In this document: in pieces, positions 45,341-53,781 of the stretch
Position numbering within the stretch: the stretch's first letter is position 1
Layout of the letters: every line of letters begins with the position of its first letter
Origin: Roseovarius aestuarii
Lineage (GTDB): Bacteria > Pseudomonadota > Alphaproteobacteria > Rhodobacterales > Rhodobacteraceae
NCBI GenBank assembly: GCA_027214255.1
Contig: JAPWHL010000013.1
Span: 1-64,000, forward strand
Reading direction: 5' to 3'
DNA length: 64,000 nucleotides
Made by a program: the position numbers and the translations under genes
The notes under the pieces: model-generated
Database searches by the model: none
Seen by the model: the letters and a program-made list of their open reading frames with translations, nothing else
Told to the model about the DNA's origin: nothing

Positions 45341-45369
45341 CCACCCTATAACATATAGGTATAGAGTGG
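45341..45369. promoter_or_regulatory. LysR operator candidate
   Basis: CCACCCTATA (45341-45350), nine bases, TATAGAGTGG (45360-45369): a 10-bp inverted repeat with one mismatch, directly upstream of the LysR start and 75 bases before the divergent dehydrogenase gene. Position and size fit a LysR autoregulatory site. Confidence 0.6.
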
Positions 45370-45444
45370 AACATAATTGAATATGACAAATTTCACCGGC
45401 CCGATTAGCGTAAGCGCTCAACAAAGTTTTGCCTTGGGAGCCCA

Positions 45445-46380
45445 GTGAAAGTGACGACGAGCATAGGATTTATCGGGCTTGGTATGATGGGTTTGCCCAT
45501 GGCTGGAAACCTGACTCGCAATGGGACGTATCATGTCCTTGCATATGACTTGAACGCGCAGCCTTTCGAGGTTCTGTCCCGGCACGCATCCTGGGGGGTA
45601 AACCTGTTCAAGGCCGACAGTCTGGCCCAGCTTGAAAGCTGCAACTACATCATTGTTATGTTGCCAAACAGTACGGTGACGAATCGGGTCATCGAAGGTG
45701 ATGACGCCACCCAAGGTTTGATTGATATCTTGCAACCTGGAACGACGATCATCGACATGGGGTCGTCAAACCCGTCGGAAACATTGCGGCTTTGCCGGTT
45801 GCTTGCCCCGCGCGGGATTCAGTTGGTGGATGCGCCAGTATCCGGCGCCGTCGCAAAAGCCGTTTCAGCGCAGCTCACGATTATGGTCGGCTGCGATGAG
45901 GAGCGGCTGAATGATTTGCGGCCCATCCTTGAGCAGATCGGGACCAGTCTGGTTGCGACAGGTGGTATTGCCTCGGCTCATACCATGAAAGCCTTGAACA
46001 ATTACGTCTATGCTGCTGGCCTGCTTGCCGCCTGCGAAGCCCTGAATATTGCCGAAAGCCTGGGATTGGATCTTTCTGTATTTTCTTACATTTTAAACAG
46101 TTCCAGCGGACGCAATGTGGCAACCGAAACCAAACTGGAGCAATTCATAATTTCCGGCACATACTCGGGCGGGTTTTCGCTTGGACTTCAGGCTAAAGAT
46201 CTGAAAACAGCGGCGTCTCTTCAGGAAATGTCGGGCGTCAAGGCGGCACAGTTGACGGCCTGTGCCGATCTGTGGAGTCAGGCCGCAGCCCGTCTGCCCG
46301 CTGATGCAGATAACACAGAAATTCATAAATATCTGCGGTTGATGTCCGAAACGCAGCGAGAGAGGGAAGCCGCCCAATGA
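45445..46380 (+). CDS. NAD(P)-dependent beta-hydroxyacid dehydrogenase family protein
   Basis: 311 aa from GTG 45445 (GGGAG upstream). 3-hydroxyisobutyrate dehydrogenase family: dinucleotide motif GFIGLGMMGLPMAGNL, substrate motif VDAPVSGAVAKA (DAPVSGG-type), and the catalytic lysine in TMKALNNYVYAA (about residue 180), then NSSSGRN and GFSLGLQAKDL(K). It oxidises a small 3-hydroxy acid or reduces a semialdehyde. It overlaps the next gene by four bases (ATGA), at the head of the TAXI operon. Confidence 0.88.
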   Translation: MKVTTSIGFIGLGMMGLPMAGNLTRNGTYHVLAYDLNAQPFEVLSRHASWGVNLFKADSLAQLESCNYIIVMLPNSTVTNRVIEGDDATQGLIDILQPGTTIIDMGSSNPSETLRLCRLLAPRGIQLVDAPVSGAVAKAVSAQLTIMVGCDEERLNDLRPILEQIGTSLVATGGIASAHTMKALNNYVYAAGLLAACEALNIAESLGLDLSVFSYILNSSSGRNVATETKLEQFIISGTYSGGFSLGLQAKDLKTAASLQEMSGVKAAQLTACADLWSQAAARLPADADNTEIHKYLRLMSETQREREAAQ

Positions 46381-46955
46381 CACTTATAAACATCAGAAAA
46401 CGCGCCTTTACGGTTGAGACAACATACCACGAACATGGCCCGACCCCGTCCACGCCATTGCGGCTGGCGGCGGCATCGGCTGTTATCGCCAATCCTTTCG
46501 CGGGCACCTACGAAGAAGACCTGATGCCTTTTATGGCCGACCTTAGAGGCTTGGGAACGACCCTTGCAGAGGAGTTGACCAATTTTTTCGGCAAAGAGAA
46601 CGTCGAGGTTTACAGCAAGGCGGCGATTGTCGGGTTGAACGGCGAGATGGAACATGGGGCCGTTTGGCATGAGGCCGGAGGCTGGGCCATGCGCGAGGTT
46701 CTGGGCCAACCCAAGGCCATGGTCCCGGCCAATAAAGCGGTCGCATCGGCCGGATATCGCCTTATGGTTCCGGTCCATTATATTCACGCGTCCTATGTTC
46801 GTAGCCATTTCAATTCGATCGAAGTCGGCATTCAGGATGCGCCAAAAGCGGACGAAATACTGTTTTCGCTGGTCATGGGGGATGGCGGCAGGGTTCATTC
46901 CCGCCTTGGTGGCCTTAAAAAAGAGGATGTCACAGGACAGGACGGGCTTCGATAA
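46377..46955 (+). CDS. PF06684-type 'amino acid synthesis' family protein
   Basis: 192 aa. I recognise the 'amino acid synthesis' family by IRKRAFTVETTYHEHGP, AVIANPFAGTYEEDLMPFM, EVYSKAAIVGLNGEMEHGA and MVPVHYIHASYVRSHFN. The biochemical activity of the family is not firmly known; members commonly sit with transporters and amidohydrolases. ATGA overlap with the dehydrogenase upstream. The 187 bases after it carry no clear gene. Confidence 0.78.
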   Translation: MTLINIRKRAFTVETTYHEHGPTPSTPLRLAAASAVIANPFAGTYEEDLMPFMADLRGLGTTLAEELTNFFGKENVEVYSKAAIVGLNGEMEHGAVWHEAGGWAMREVLGQPKAMVPANKAVASAGYRLMVPVHYIHASYVRSHFNSIEVGIQDAPKADEILFSLVMGDGGRVHSRLGGLKKEDVTGQDGLR

Positions 46956-47142
46956 GCAAGAGACAACCGCGAGAGTCGTCTGTGACCGGTTCCTTGATGA
47001 GTATCCGGAGGGGCGTATTCACGCCGGGCTTTCCAAGCGATGCAGCAAGGACCAGCGTAGCCAAATTATGGAAGTCGATTAACACAACGGTCACCGGGAG
47101 GTGGCCCAATGATGCATGAAGAAAGTTTTCAGGGAGGAAAAC

Positions 47143-48090
47143 ATGAAGAAATCCAAACTAATCACCGCAGCGGCCTGCATTGCTATGGGAATGACGGGTG
47201 CAGCCAAGGCTGACACGTTCCTGAACATCCTGACTGGTGGGACGTCCGGTGTTTATTATCCACTTGGGGTGGCGCTTTCTACAATTTACGAAGACACGAT
47301 TCCGGATGTGCGCACCTCGGTTCAGTCGACGAAAGCGTCGGTTGAAAACCTGAACCTTCTTCAGACCGGACGCGGCGAGGTTGCCTTTGCAGATAGCGCT
47401 GGCCGGGCATGGCGCGGCGAAGCCGAAGCAGGGTTCCCCAAACCGTTGGACAACCTTCGTGTGCTTGCAGCCGTATATCCCAATTACCTTCAGGTTGTTG
47501 TGCGCGATGGTCTGGAGATCAACAGTCTGGCCGACCTTGCTGGCAAACGTGTCGCAGTTGGTGCGCCTAAATCGGGAACGGAACTGCATGCGCGGACAAT
47601 TTTTGGTGCCGCCGGCCTGACCTATGACGATTTTTCGCAGGTCGAATATCTTTCTTTTGCTGAAAGCGTTCAGTTAATGAAAAACAGACAACTGGATGCT
47701 GCCCTGATCTCGTCCGGGCTGGGCGTCGCGGCCATTCGCGACCTTTCAACATCGGTAGATATTAAAATTCTGCCACTGCCCGCGGATCTTCTGGCTGAAA
47801 TCGAAGACCCCGGGTATGTCACCGCTATCCTGCCAGCAGGGACCTATGACGGCAATCCCGAAGACACGACGATCATCGGGGTGAAAAATTATCTGATGTC
47901 TCAAAGCGATGTGTCGGAAGAGCTTGCCTATCAGATGGTAAAGCAGATGTTTGACAACATCGAACGGCTAAGATCGTCCCACTCGGCAGCAGATCAGATC
48001 AAACTGGAGACTGCGACCGAAGGGTTACCATTGCCGCTGCACCCGGGCGCCGAGCGCTTCTATCTGGAAGCGGGCATTTTAACTCAGTGA
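47143..48090 (+). CDS. TAXI-family TRAP transporter solute-binding protein
   Basis: 315 aa from ATG 47143 (AGGGAGGAAA upstream). Signal peptide about 1-23 (MKKSKLITAAACIAMGMTG...AKA). Family motifs are LTGGTSGVYYPLGVAL, VQSTKASVENLNLLQTGRGEVAF, LAGKRVAVGAPKSGTEL and ALISSGLGVAAI. It captures a periplasmic organic acid or amino acid for the fused TRAP permease that follows. The ligand is unknown. The neighbouring dehydrogenase suggests a hydroxy or branched-chain acid. Confidence 0.93.
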   Translation: MKKSKLITAAACIAMGMTGAAKADTFLNILTGGTSGVYYPLGVALSTIYEDTIPDVRTSVQSTKASVENLNLLQTGRGEVAFADSAGRAWRGEAEAGFPKPLDNLRVLAAVYPNYLQVVVRDGLEINSLADLAGKRVAVGAPKSGTELHARTIFGAAGLTYDDFSQVEYLSFAESVQLMKNRQLDAALISSGLGVAAIRDLSTSVDIKILPLPADLLAEIEDPGYVTAILPAGTYDGNPEDTTIIGVKNYLMSQSDVSEELAYQMVKQMFDNIERLRSSHSAADQIKLETATEGLPLPLHPGAERFYLEAGILTQ

Positions 48091-48102
48091 TATGGTGCTT
48101 TT

Positions 48103-48134
48103 CTACCCCTATCCCAGCCATCGGGTTGGGGTAG
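48103..48134 (+). promoter_or_regulatory. Intercistronic stem-loop
   Basis: CTACCCC (48103-48109) pairs with GGGGTAG (48128-48134), with additional CCC/GGG pairing inside. It lies between the binding-protein and permease genes. Such loops often protect or attenuate the transcript so that binding protein exceeds permease. Confidence 0.5.
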
Positions 48135-48199
48135 GGGTACCTGTTTAAGCACAGAATAAAGGCCGCTTAAAAAGCGATATATTCCTTGAGGGTCAATAC

Positions 48200-50332
48200 A
48201 TGACAAACGGGTCTAACGAACTGTCCGCCGAGACACCAAACACCGGACTGAACAGTGGTGGTGTGGACACGTCGGAGGGCGATCTTGCCGGGCGTGTTGG
48301 AATGATGGCGCGGGCCTTGTTTATCATTGCGATTGCATTCTCGTCCTGGCAAATTCTGACGGCTGCGGGCATCATTATCGAAAGCTCGCTTATTGTACGG
48401 TCTATCCATGTCGGATTTGTCCTGCTTTTGGTGTTCTTGTTGAAAGCGCAGTACAAACACGGCTGGCAAAAGTGGTTTGATATCGGGCTGGGCGTGACAG
48501 GCTTCGCGCTCGCGTTTTATCACTGGATCTATGAGGGAGACCTTATCTTGCGCGCGGGCATGCCCACGCTGACGGATCTTATCGTCGGCTGTGTGATGGT
48601 GGCCCTGGTTTTCGAAGCCGCGCGCAGGGTAATGGGCATTGGTCTGCCGATCGTCTGTGGGCTGTTCCTTGCTTATGGCCTGTTCGGTCAGTACCTCCCA
48701 AGCCCGTTGAATCATCGCGGGTATGACTTTTCACAAGTTGTCGACCAGATGTATCTGGGAACCGAAGGGATCTTCGGGATTCCGACTTATGTTTCGTCCA
48801 CCTATATTTTTCTGTTCATCGTCTTTGGTTCGTTTTTGGAGCGGGCAGGCATCGTCGAGTTGTTTACAGGCTTGGCAATGGGCGCTGTCGGACGCCAGAC
48901 GGGCGGCCCTGCAAAGGTCGCGGTTGTGTCCTCGGCGATGATGGGCACGGTTAATGGCTCGGGTATCGCCAATGTGGTCACTACCGGGCAGTTCACCATT
49001 CCGCTGATGAAGCGGACGGGGTTTTCCTCGACCTTCTCTGGCGCTGTCGAGGCAACAGCGTCCATGGGTGGGCAAATCATGCCACCCGTCATGGGCGCAG
49101 TTGCTTTCATCATGGCCGAAACGCTTAATATTCCCTACGTCGAGGTCGTGCGTGCGGCGATTATTCCCGCGTTGCTGTACTTCGGGACGGTTCTGTGGAT
49201 GGTTCATTTAGAGGCGGCCCGCCTGGGTCTGGGGGGCATTGAACCTGCCAAGGACCAGCCTACAGCGCTCCAGCGCTTGCGCGAAAAATGGTTCCTGCTG
49301 TTGCCGCTTGTCGTGCTTGTCTCGATGCTGTTCATGGGGTTCACACCGCTCTTCGCAGGCACGATGGGGCTGGCCTTTACGGCGCTTTTGATCCTTGGTT
49401 TGGGTCTGGTCGCGAACTGGCCGAACATTTGGGTGCGGACGGTCTTCTGGATTACTCTGGCGTTGTTTTCATCGGCGTTTCTGGAATGGGGCATTCAGGC
49501 GACATTCCTGTTGATCGCTGCGCTGTCTGCCATTCTTCTTTTCGTCAAGGGCGGCAGGGGAACCTTGCGCCTTTGTATTGATGCGCTGGAAGAAGGCGCA
49601 CGCAACGCGCTTCCTGTCGCTGCCGCTTGCGCCCTTGTTGGCATTATCATCGGTGTCATGACGTTGACGGGAGCTGCCAACAGCTTTGCCCGGGTTATCG
49701 TGGATGTGGGCGAAAACAGCCTGTTTTTGTCGCTGCTTCTGACGATGCTTGCATGTCTTGTGCTGGGCATGGGGATCCCAACCATCCCCAACTATATCAT
49801 CACAAGTTCCCTCGTCGGGCCCGCATTGGAGCAATTGGGCGTTCCGCTGCTCGTGTCCCATATGTTTGTGTTTTACTTTGGCATCATGGCCGATCTGACG
49901 CCGCCTGTGGCCCTCGCCGCCTTTGCTGCTGCGCCCATCGCAAAGGCATCGGGCATGCGGATCGGATTGCAATGCATGCGGATCGCCATCGCCGGATTCG
50001 CGGTTCCTTTTATCGCAGTCTACTCTCCCGTTTTAATGCTTCAGGATGGTGGCCCGGTTGCAGAACAATTCGGTTATCCCCTAGCGGTCGCTTACGTGTC
50101 TTTTAAGGCCGTCATCGCCGTAGGTCTGTGGGGGATCGCCGCAATCGGGTTCCTGCGCGTGCCGATCAGCTGGCCTTACCGATTGTGGGCGATTATAGGT
50201 GCATCCTTTCTTGTGCTGGCACAGCCGCTAACTGACGAAATTGGATTGTTCATGGCGTTTTCGTTCTTGGCCGTCCTATGGTTCAAAACCCGCGCTATTG
50301 TAGGTCAGACAATGGTGGAGCCAGGTAAGTGA
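48200..50332 (+). CDS. TRAP transporter permease, fused DctQ-DctM (TAXI type)
   Basis: 710 aa with about 16-18 membrane segments. The N-terminal four-segment (DctQ-like) part spans about 30-140. The DctM-like part has GIANVVTTGQFTIPLMKRTG, ASMGGQIMPPVMGAVAFIMA, LGMGIPTIPNYII and DLTPPVALAAFAAAPIA. It imports the ligand of the TAXI binding protein using a sodium or proton gradient. It overlaps the DUF1850 gene by four bases. Its position and fusion are typical of TAXI systems. Confidence 0.94.
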   Translation: MTNGSNELSAETPNTGLNSGGVDTSEGDLAGRVGMMARALFIIAIAFSSWQILTAAGIIIESSLIVRSIHVGFVLLLVFLLKAQYKHGWQKWFDIGLGVTGFALAFYHWIYEGDLILRAGMPTLTDLIVGCVMVALVFEAARRVMGIGLPIVCGLFLAYGLFGQYLPSPLNHRGYDFSQVVDQMYLGTEGIFGIPTYVSSTYIFLFIVFGSFLERAGIVELFTGLAMGAVGRQTGGPAKVAVVSSAMMGTVNGSGIANVVTTGQFTIPLMKRTGFSSTFSGAVEATASMGGQIMPPVMGAVAFIMAETLNIPYVEVVRAAIIPALLYFGTVLWMVHLEAARLGLGGIEPAKDQPTALQRLREKWFLLLPLVVLVSMLFMGFTPLFAGTMGLAFTALLILGLGLVANWPNIWVRTVFWITLALFSSAFLEWGIQATFLLIAALSAILLFVKGGRGTLRLCIDALEEGARNALPVAAACALVGIIIGVMTLTGAANSFARVIVDVGENSLFLSLLLTMLACLVLGMGIPTIPNYIITSSLVGPALEQLGVPLLVSHMFVFYFGIMADLTPPVALAAFAAAPIAKASGMRIGLQCMRIAIAGFAVPFIAVYSPVLMLQDGGPVAEQFGYPLAVAYVSFKAVIAVGLWGIAAIGFLRVPISWPYRLWAIIGASFLVLAQPLTDEIGLFMAFSFLAVLWFKTRAIVGQTMVEPGK

Positions 50333-50760
50333 ACATCTCTGTTCTGGCGCTGCTGTGTATCGGTGCCTTCGAAGCAAACGCTTCTGATCATCAATCTCTG
50401 GAGATTGAACTTCCTGATGCAACATTCACCTTGCAGTGGATGCATTCGATTGAAAAATCCGGATGGGAGGAAACGTGGCGTGTGACAAACGCCGGCTTTA
50501 TGCCAATCAATGCGCGGATCAAGACGGGCGGTTCCGGCATGGAACCGCCCCCATCATCGGTTTTTGTTGACGGGTGGTATGTCTACCGTCCGGAAATTGG
50601 CCCCGTCCCGGAGATCGTCATTCCAGACAGTAGTTTCACGGCACCGATGCAGATCTGTGTTCAAGACGATTGCAGCCCGTTGTCCGAAGTTGCGAAGCGC
50701 AGAACCGACGACATCAGACCGATCCGGTTGTGGAGCGGCGCGGGATGCTCAAAGATGTGA
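50329..50760 (+). CDS. DUF1850 domain protein
   Basis: 143 aa from GTG 50329 inside the permease stop. The first ~20 residues are a short secretion signal (ALLCIGAFEANAS). The DUF1850 core has FTLQWMHSIEKSGWEETWRV, GSGMEPPP and GWYVYRP. DUF1850 proteins occur almost only beside TAXI-TRAP permeases and are presumed periplasmic accessories; the mechanism is unknown. IS6-like debris begins 34 bases after the stop. Confidence 0.85.
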   Translation: MNISVLALLCIGAFEANASDHQSLEIELPDATFTLQWMHSIEKSGWEETWRVTNAGFMPINARIKTGGSGMEPPPSSVFVDGWYVYRPEIGPVPEIVIPDSSFTAPMQICVQDDCSPLSEVAKRRTDDIRPIRLWSGAGCSKM

Positions 50761-50793
50761 AACTATGACGTTGTTGGCATAGATGGTATTGTC

Positions 50794-50879
50794 GCATTCC
50801 AGCAGTTCGTTGCACTCGCAGCATAATCATCTCGAAAAGTTGGGCGCCCTCAAGCTAACCCGAAGGTTGCGACACAACC
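50794..50879 (+). mobile_element. IS6-like element end remnant
   Basis: 50794-50826 (reading AFQQFVALAA then stop) is nearly the same as the 3' end of the IS6-like transposase at 58946-58978 (AFKQFAALAA then stop). TTGCGACA in 50867-50874 matches the terminal inverted repeat found at 59019-59026. It abuts the stop codon of the GntR gene. It is the last part of a decayed copy, with no transposase body. Confidence 0.65.
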
Positions 50880-51569
50880 CTAATCTTTGCGGGTAAACCC
50901 AACTACCCTAAGCGTGAATTCCTCGACATAATCCACCAAGTCGCGCACGGCGGCTTCTGCCTTGTCAGGTTGCCCCTCGGCAATGGCTGTGGCGACCGAG
51001 TGATGCACGTCTGCCATCCGCTGAACATCGCCGTGTTTTTCGTAGTGCAACAGCCAGAATCGGCGCGAGACTCCTTTGACGGAATGCATGGCCTTGGCTG
51101 CAAACGTGTTGTCGGCGGCCTCACTCATCAGCGAATGGTGTTGAATATCAAGGTCCATCATCGCGATGGCATCGCGGTCACTTGCGTGTTTGCAAAACGC
51201 TTGTGACATTTGGCGAAATTGTTGGCGCTGTGCCTCTGTGGCGCGTTCAGCAGCGCAGCGCGCCAACAGCCCTTCGACAACGCGGCGCAACTCCTGAGCC
51301 CGAAATTGCAGCGTGATATCCAGCGGGCAAATACGCGCGCCGCGTCGTGGCACAATCGATATAAGTCCCTGATCTTGTAACCTTTGAACCGCGAACCGTA
51401 CCGAAGCGCGGCTGTGGCCGGACACTTTCATAAGGTCGGTTTCCGATACCCACGCGCCGGGCGCTAGTTGTCCTGTCACGATCAGCCGTTCCAACGAAAG
51501 ATAGGCTTCTTCACGTTGCATCAAGGGCGCGGAGACTGCTGGTTTTACGGTCTGTTTCGTCATGCTCAA
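50880..51569 (-). CDS. GntR-family (FCD type) transcriptional regulator
   Basis: 229 aa. The winged helix (about 20-85) contains YLSLERLIVTGQLAPGAWV, SGHSRASVRFAVQRLQ and RGARI. The FCD domain (about 95-220) includes HHSLMSEAADN and DVHHSVATAI with metal-type His residues. It is divergent from the ProX-like gene over a 118-base region with three palindromes and likely represses that operon. The 3' end abuts IS6 debris; the length is still normal. Confidence 0.9.
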   Translation of the reverse strand: MSMTKQTVKPAVSAPLMQREEAYLSLERLIVTGQLAPGAWVSETDLMKVSGHSRASVRFAVQRLQDQGLISIVPRRGARICPLDITLQFRAQELRRVVEGLLARCAAERATEAQRQQFRQMSQAFCKHASDRDAIAMMDLDIQHHSLMSEAADNTFAAKAMHSVKGVSRRFWLLHYEKHGDVQRMADVHHSVATAIAEGQPDKAEAAVRDLVDYVEEFTLRVVGFTRKD

Positions 51570-51616
51570 TCCTTAGTCTTCGCACCCATTTGACTGACAT
51601 TTCTGTGTATGGCAAA

Positions 51617-51668
51617 TAGAATATAATTGACATGTCAGGTAATGTTTTTAACATTTCACTATATTCTA
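51617..51668. promoter_or_regulatory. Nested palindromes in the GntR/ABC divergent promoter
   Basis: Three perfect inverted repeats share 52 bases: TAGAATATA (51617-51625) with TATATTCTA (51660-51668); the 10-bp palindrome TGACATGTCA (51628-51637); and AATGTT-TTT-AACATT (51641-51655). The central palindrome is the best candidate for the GntR operator. Assignment by position only. Confidence 0.55.
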
Positions 51669-51687
51669 AAACACAGGGAGTCCAAAA

Positions 51688-52653
51688 ATGACGATCTTTA
51701 GAACATGTATTTTGACCGGCGCACTAAGCATTGGCACCACACTGAGCGCGGCGGCGCAGGACCTAGTTCGCGTGGCTGAACCGAACTGGGCCAGTGGCCG
51801 GGTCATGGCGGCCCTGATTGCTACTGTCATTGAAGACCGGTTGGGTCAACAGGTCGAAATCGTACCCGGAGGCAATGCCGTAATCTTTGCCGGAATGGAT
51901 CGCGGCAAGGGCGAGATCGACGTTCACCCCGATGTATGGATGCCGAACCAGTCCAACTTTACAAAGGAATTCGTGGATACCAACGGGACAGTCGCCCTTA
52001 GCGATCATGGCTACACCGGCTTTTCGTCGTTCTGCGCCCCGCGTGAGTTTGCGGAAAAGCACAACATCACCAGCGTCTTTGACCTTGCCACGCCCGAAGC
52101 AGCGGCCGCGATGGACCGCGACGGCGACGGCATGGGCGAAATCTGGCTGGGCGCGCCGGGCTGGACCTCGACCAATCAGAACAAGGTGAAGATCCGTGAC
52201 TATGGGATCTCGAACTTCTTTGAGGAAATCGTTGCCGAAGAAGAGGTCGCGACCGCGTCGATTTCGGATGCGATCAACAAGGGCGAGGGCTTTGTCTTTT
52301 ATTGCTACGCGCCGCATTATAACTGGTTCGTGTTTGACATGGTGCGCCTCGAAGAGCCGGCCTACGATCCCGAAAAATACGTAATGGTCAACCCCAGTGA
52401 TGACCCTGAATGGTTCGAGAAATCCTCGATCACCGTGGGCGCACAGGAAAAAACCATTCATGTCGGCTATTCGCGCAGTCTGGAAGAGCGCGCGCCGATG
52501 GTCGCGGAATTTCTCAAGAATATCGAGATGGATGTAACAACCGTCAACGATTTCACCAACGAGGTCATCGTCAAGCAGCGCGACGGCAAAGAAGTGGCGC
52601 GCGAATGGATTGCTGCGAACAGCGACCGGGTTGACGGCTGGCTCGGCCTTTAA
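51688..52653 (+). CDS. Glycine betaine/proline-type ABC transporter substrate-binding protein
   Basis: 321 aa. Signal peptide about 1-23 (TCILTGALSIGTTLSAAAQ). OpuAC-type ligand domain: EPNWASGRVMAALIATVIED, DVHPDVWMPNQ, and a tryptophan/tyrosine-rich segment FYCYAPHYNWFVFD that would help form an aromatic box for a quaternary amine or similar cation. Followed by the ATPase and permease of the same system. Given the amidohydrolase in the operon, uptake for catabolism rather than osmoprotection is my inference. Confidence 0.87.
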   Translation: MTIFRTCILTGALSIGTTLSAAAQDLVRVAEPNWASGRVMAALIATVIEDRLGQQVEIVPGGNAVIFAGMDRGKGEIDVHPDVWMPNQSNFTKEFVDTNGTVALSDHGYTGFSSFCAPREFAEKHNITSVFDLATPEAAAAMDRDGDGMGEIWLGAPGWTSTNQNKVKIRDYGISNFFEEIVAEEEVATASISDAINKGEGFVFYCYAPHYNWFVFDMVRLEEPAYDPEKYVMVNPSDDPEWFEKSSITVGAQEKTIHVGYSRSLEERAPMVAEFLKNIEMDVTTVNDFTNEVIVKQRDGKEVAREWIAANSDRVDGWLGL

Positions 52654-52713
52654 TCGCTCTGGGCGCGCGCCTCTGTCGCGCGTCGTTTTTCCCGCAAAAC
52701 CAGAGGTTTCATA

Positions 52714-53781
52714 ATGCCCGTTTCTGACAGCAGCACCACCGATGTTATGATCGAGATTCAAAATGTCTGGAAGATTTTCGGCGCGCGCGCTGACGAAGCG
52801 ATGAAAGCGGTGAAAGAGCAAAACCTGACCAAGCCGGAGGTCCTGGAAAAGTTCGATTGCGTCGTCGGCGTTGCCGATGCCAGCTTTCAGGTGCGGGCCG
52901 GCGAGATCTTTTGCGTAATGGGGTTGTCGGGCAGCGGCAAATCCACGTTGGTGCGCCATATCAACCGCCTGCTGGAACCGACGTCGGGCCATATCAACGT
53001 CAATGGCCAGGATATAACAGCGCTGGATCGTGCCGGGTTGGCCCGAATGCGTAATCGAACCATCGCAATGGTGTTTCAGGATTTCGGCCTGATGCCCCAC
53101 CGCTCTGTGCGTGAAAATGTGGCCATGCCTTTGGAAATCCGAGGAATGTCCCAGAACGAGCGATGGCGCGCCGCACAGGATGCGCTGGATCTGGTCGAGT
53201 TGTCCGAATGGGGCGACAAATTTGCCCATGAGTTGTCGGGCGGAATGCAGCAACGCGTCGGCCTGGCCCGTGCCATTGCTGCCGATGCGGATGTATTGCT
53301 GATGGATGAGCCGTTCAGCGCGCTTGACCCTCTGATCCGGCGGCAGTTGCAGGATGAATTCATCACGCTGGCTGCGAAGATGGGCAAGACGACTGTCTTT
53401 ATCACCCACGATCTGGACGAAGCGGTGCGCGTTGGCGATCACATCGCGATCATGCGCAACGGGGCAATCGTGCAGACCGGCACGCCCGAAGACATCATCA
53501 TGCACCCCGCCGACGACTATGTGTCCGAGTTCGTCGCGGGCATTTCGCGGATTAACCTTATCCGCGCGCATTCGCTGGCGAAGCCGCTGGGCGACTATGC
53601 CGGGACCATTCCAGCCGATGCACGGCACATGCCCGAAGACGCGACACTCAAGCAGTTGATCATTGCCGCGGCGGACCACGAGGGGCCGCTTGTGATCGAC
53701 GGACCCGCTGGCAGGCCCATCGGCATCATCAGCAAAGACGATCTTCTCAACGGAGTAATTCTGGGGACCGACAACGGATGA
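52714..53781 (+). CDS. Glycine betaine/proline-type ABC transporter ATPase
   Basis: 355 aa ProV-like. Before the core, residues about 10-45 carry the ProV insertion (WKIFGARADEAMKAVKEQN). Walker A GLSGSGKSTLVRHINRL, signature ELSGGMQQRVGLARAIA, Walker B VLLMDEPFSALDP and H-loop THDLDEA follow. The C-terminus has only one degenerate CBS-like stretch (PIGIISKDDLLNGVILG), so ionic-strength sensing as in OpuA is doubtful. It overlaps the permease start by four bases. Confidence 0.92.
   Translation: MPVSDSSTTDVMIEIQNVWKIFGARADEAMKAVKEQNLTKPEVLEKFDCVVGVADASFQVRAGEIFCVMGLSGSGKSTLVRHINRLLEPTSGHINVNGQDITALDRAGLARMRNRTIAMVFQDFGLMPHRSVRENVAMPLEIRGMSQNERWRAAQDALDLVELSEWGDKFAHELSGGMQQRVGLARAIAADADVLLMDEPFSALDPLIRRQLQDEFITLAAKMGKTTVFITHDLDEAVRVGDHIAIMRNGAIVQTGTPEDIIMHPADDYVSEFVAGISRINLIRAHSLAKPLGDYAGTIPADARHMPEDATLKQLIIAAADHEGPLVIDGPAGRPIGIISKDDLLNGVILGTDNG

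Noticed and set aside
46956..47142. Possible small gene between the PF06684 gene and the TAXI binding protein
   Set aside because: A short frame continues but has no start with a ribosome site and no family; it may be a decayed remnant.
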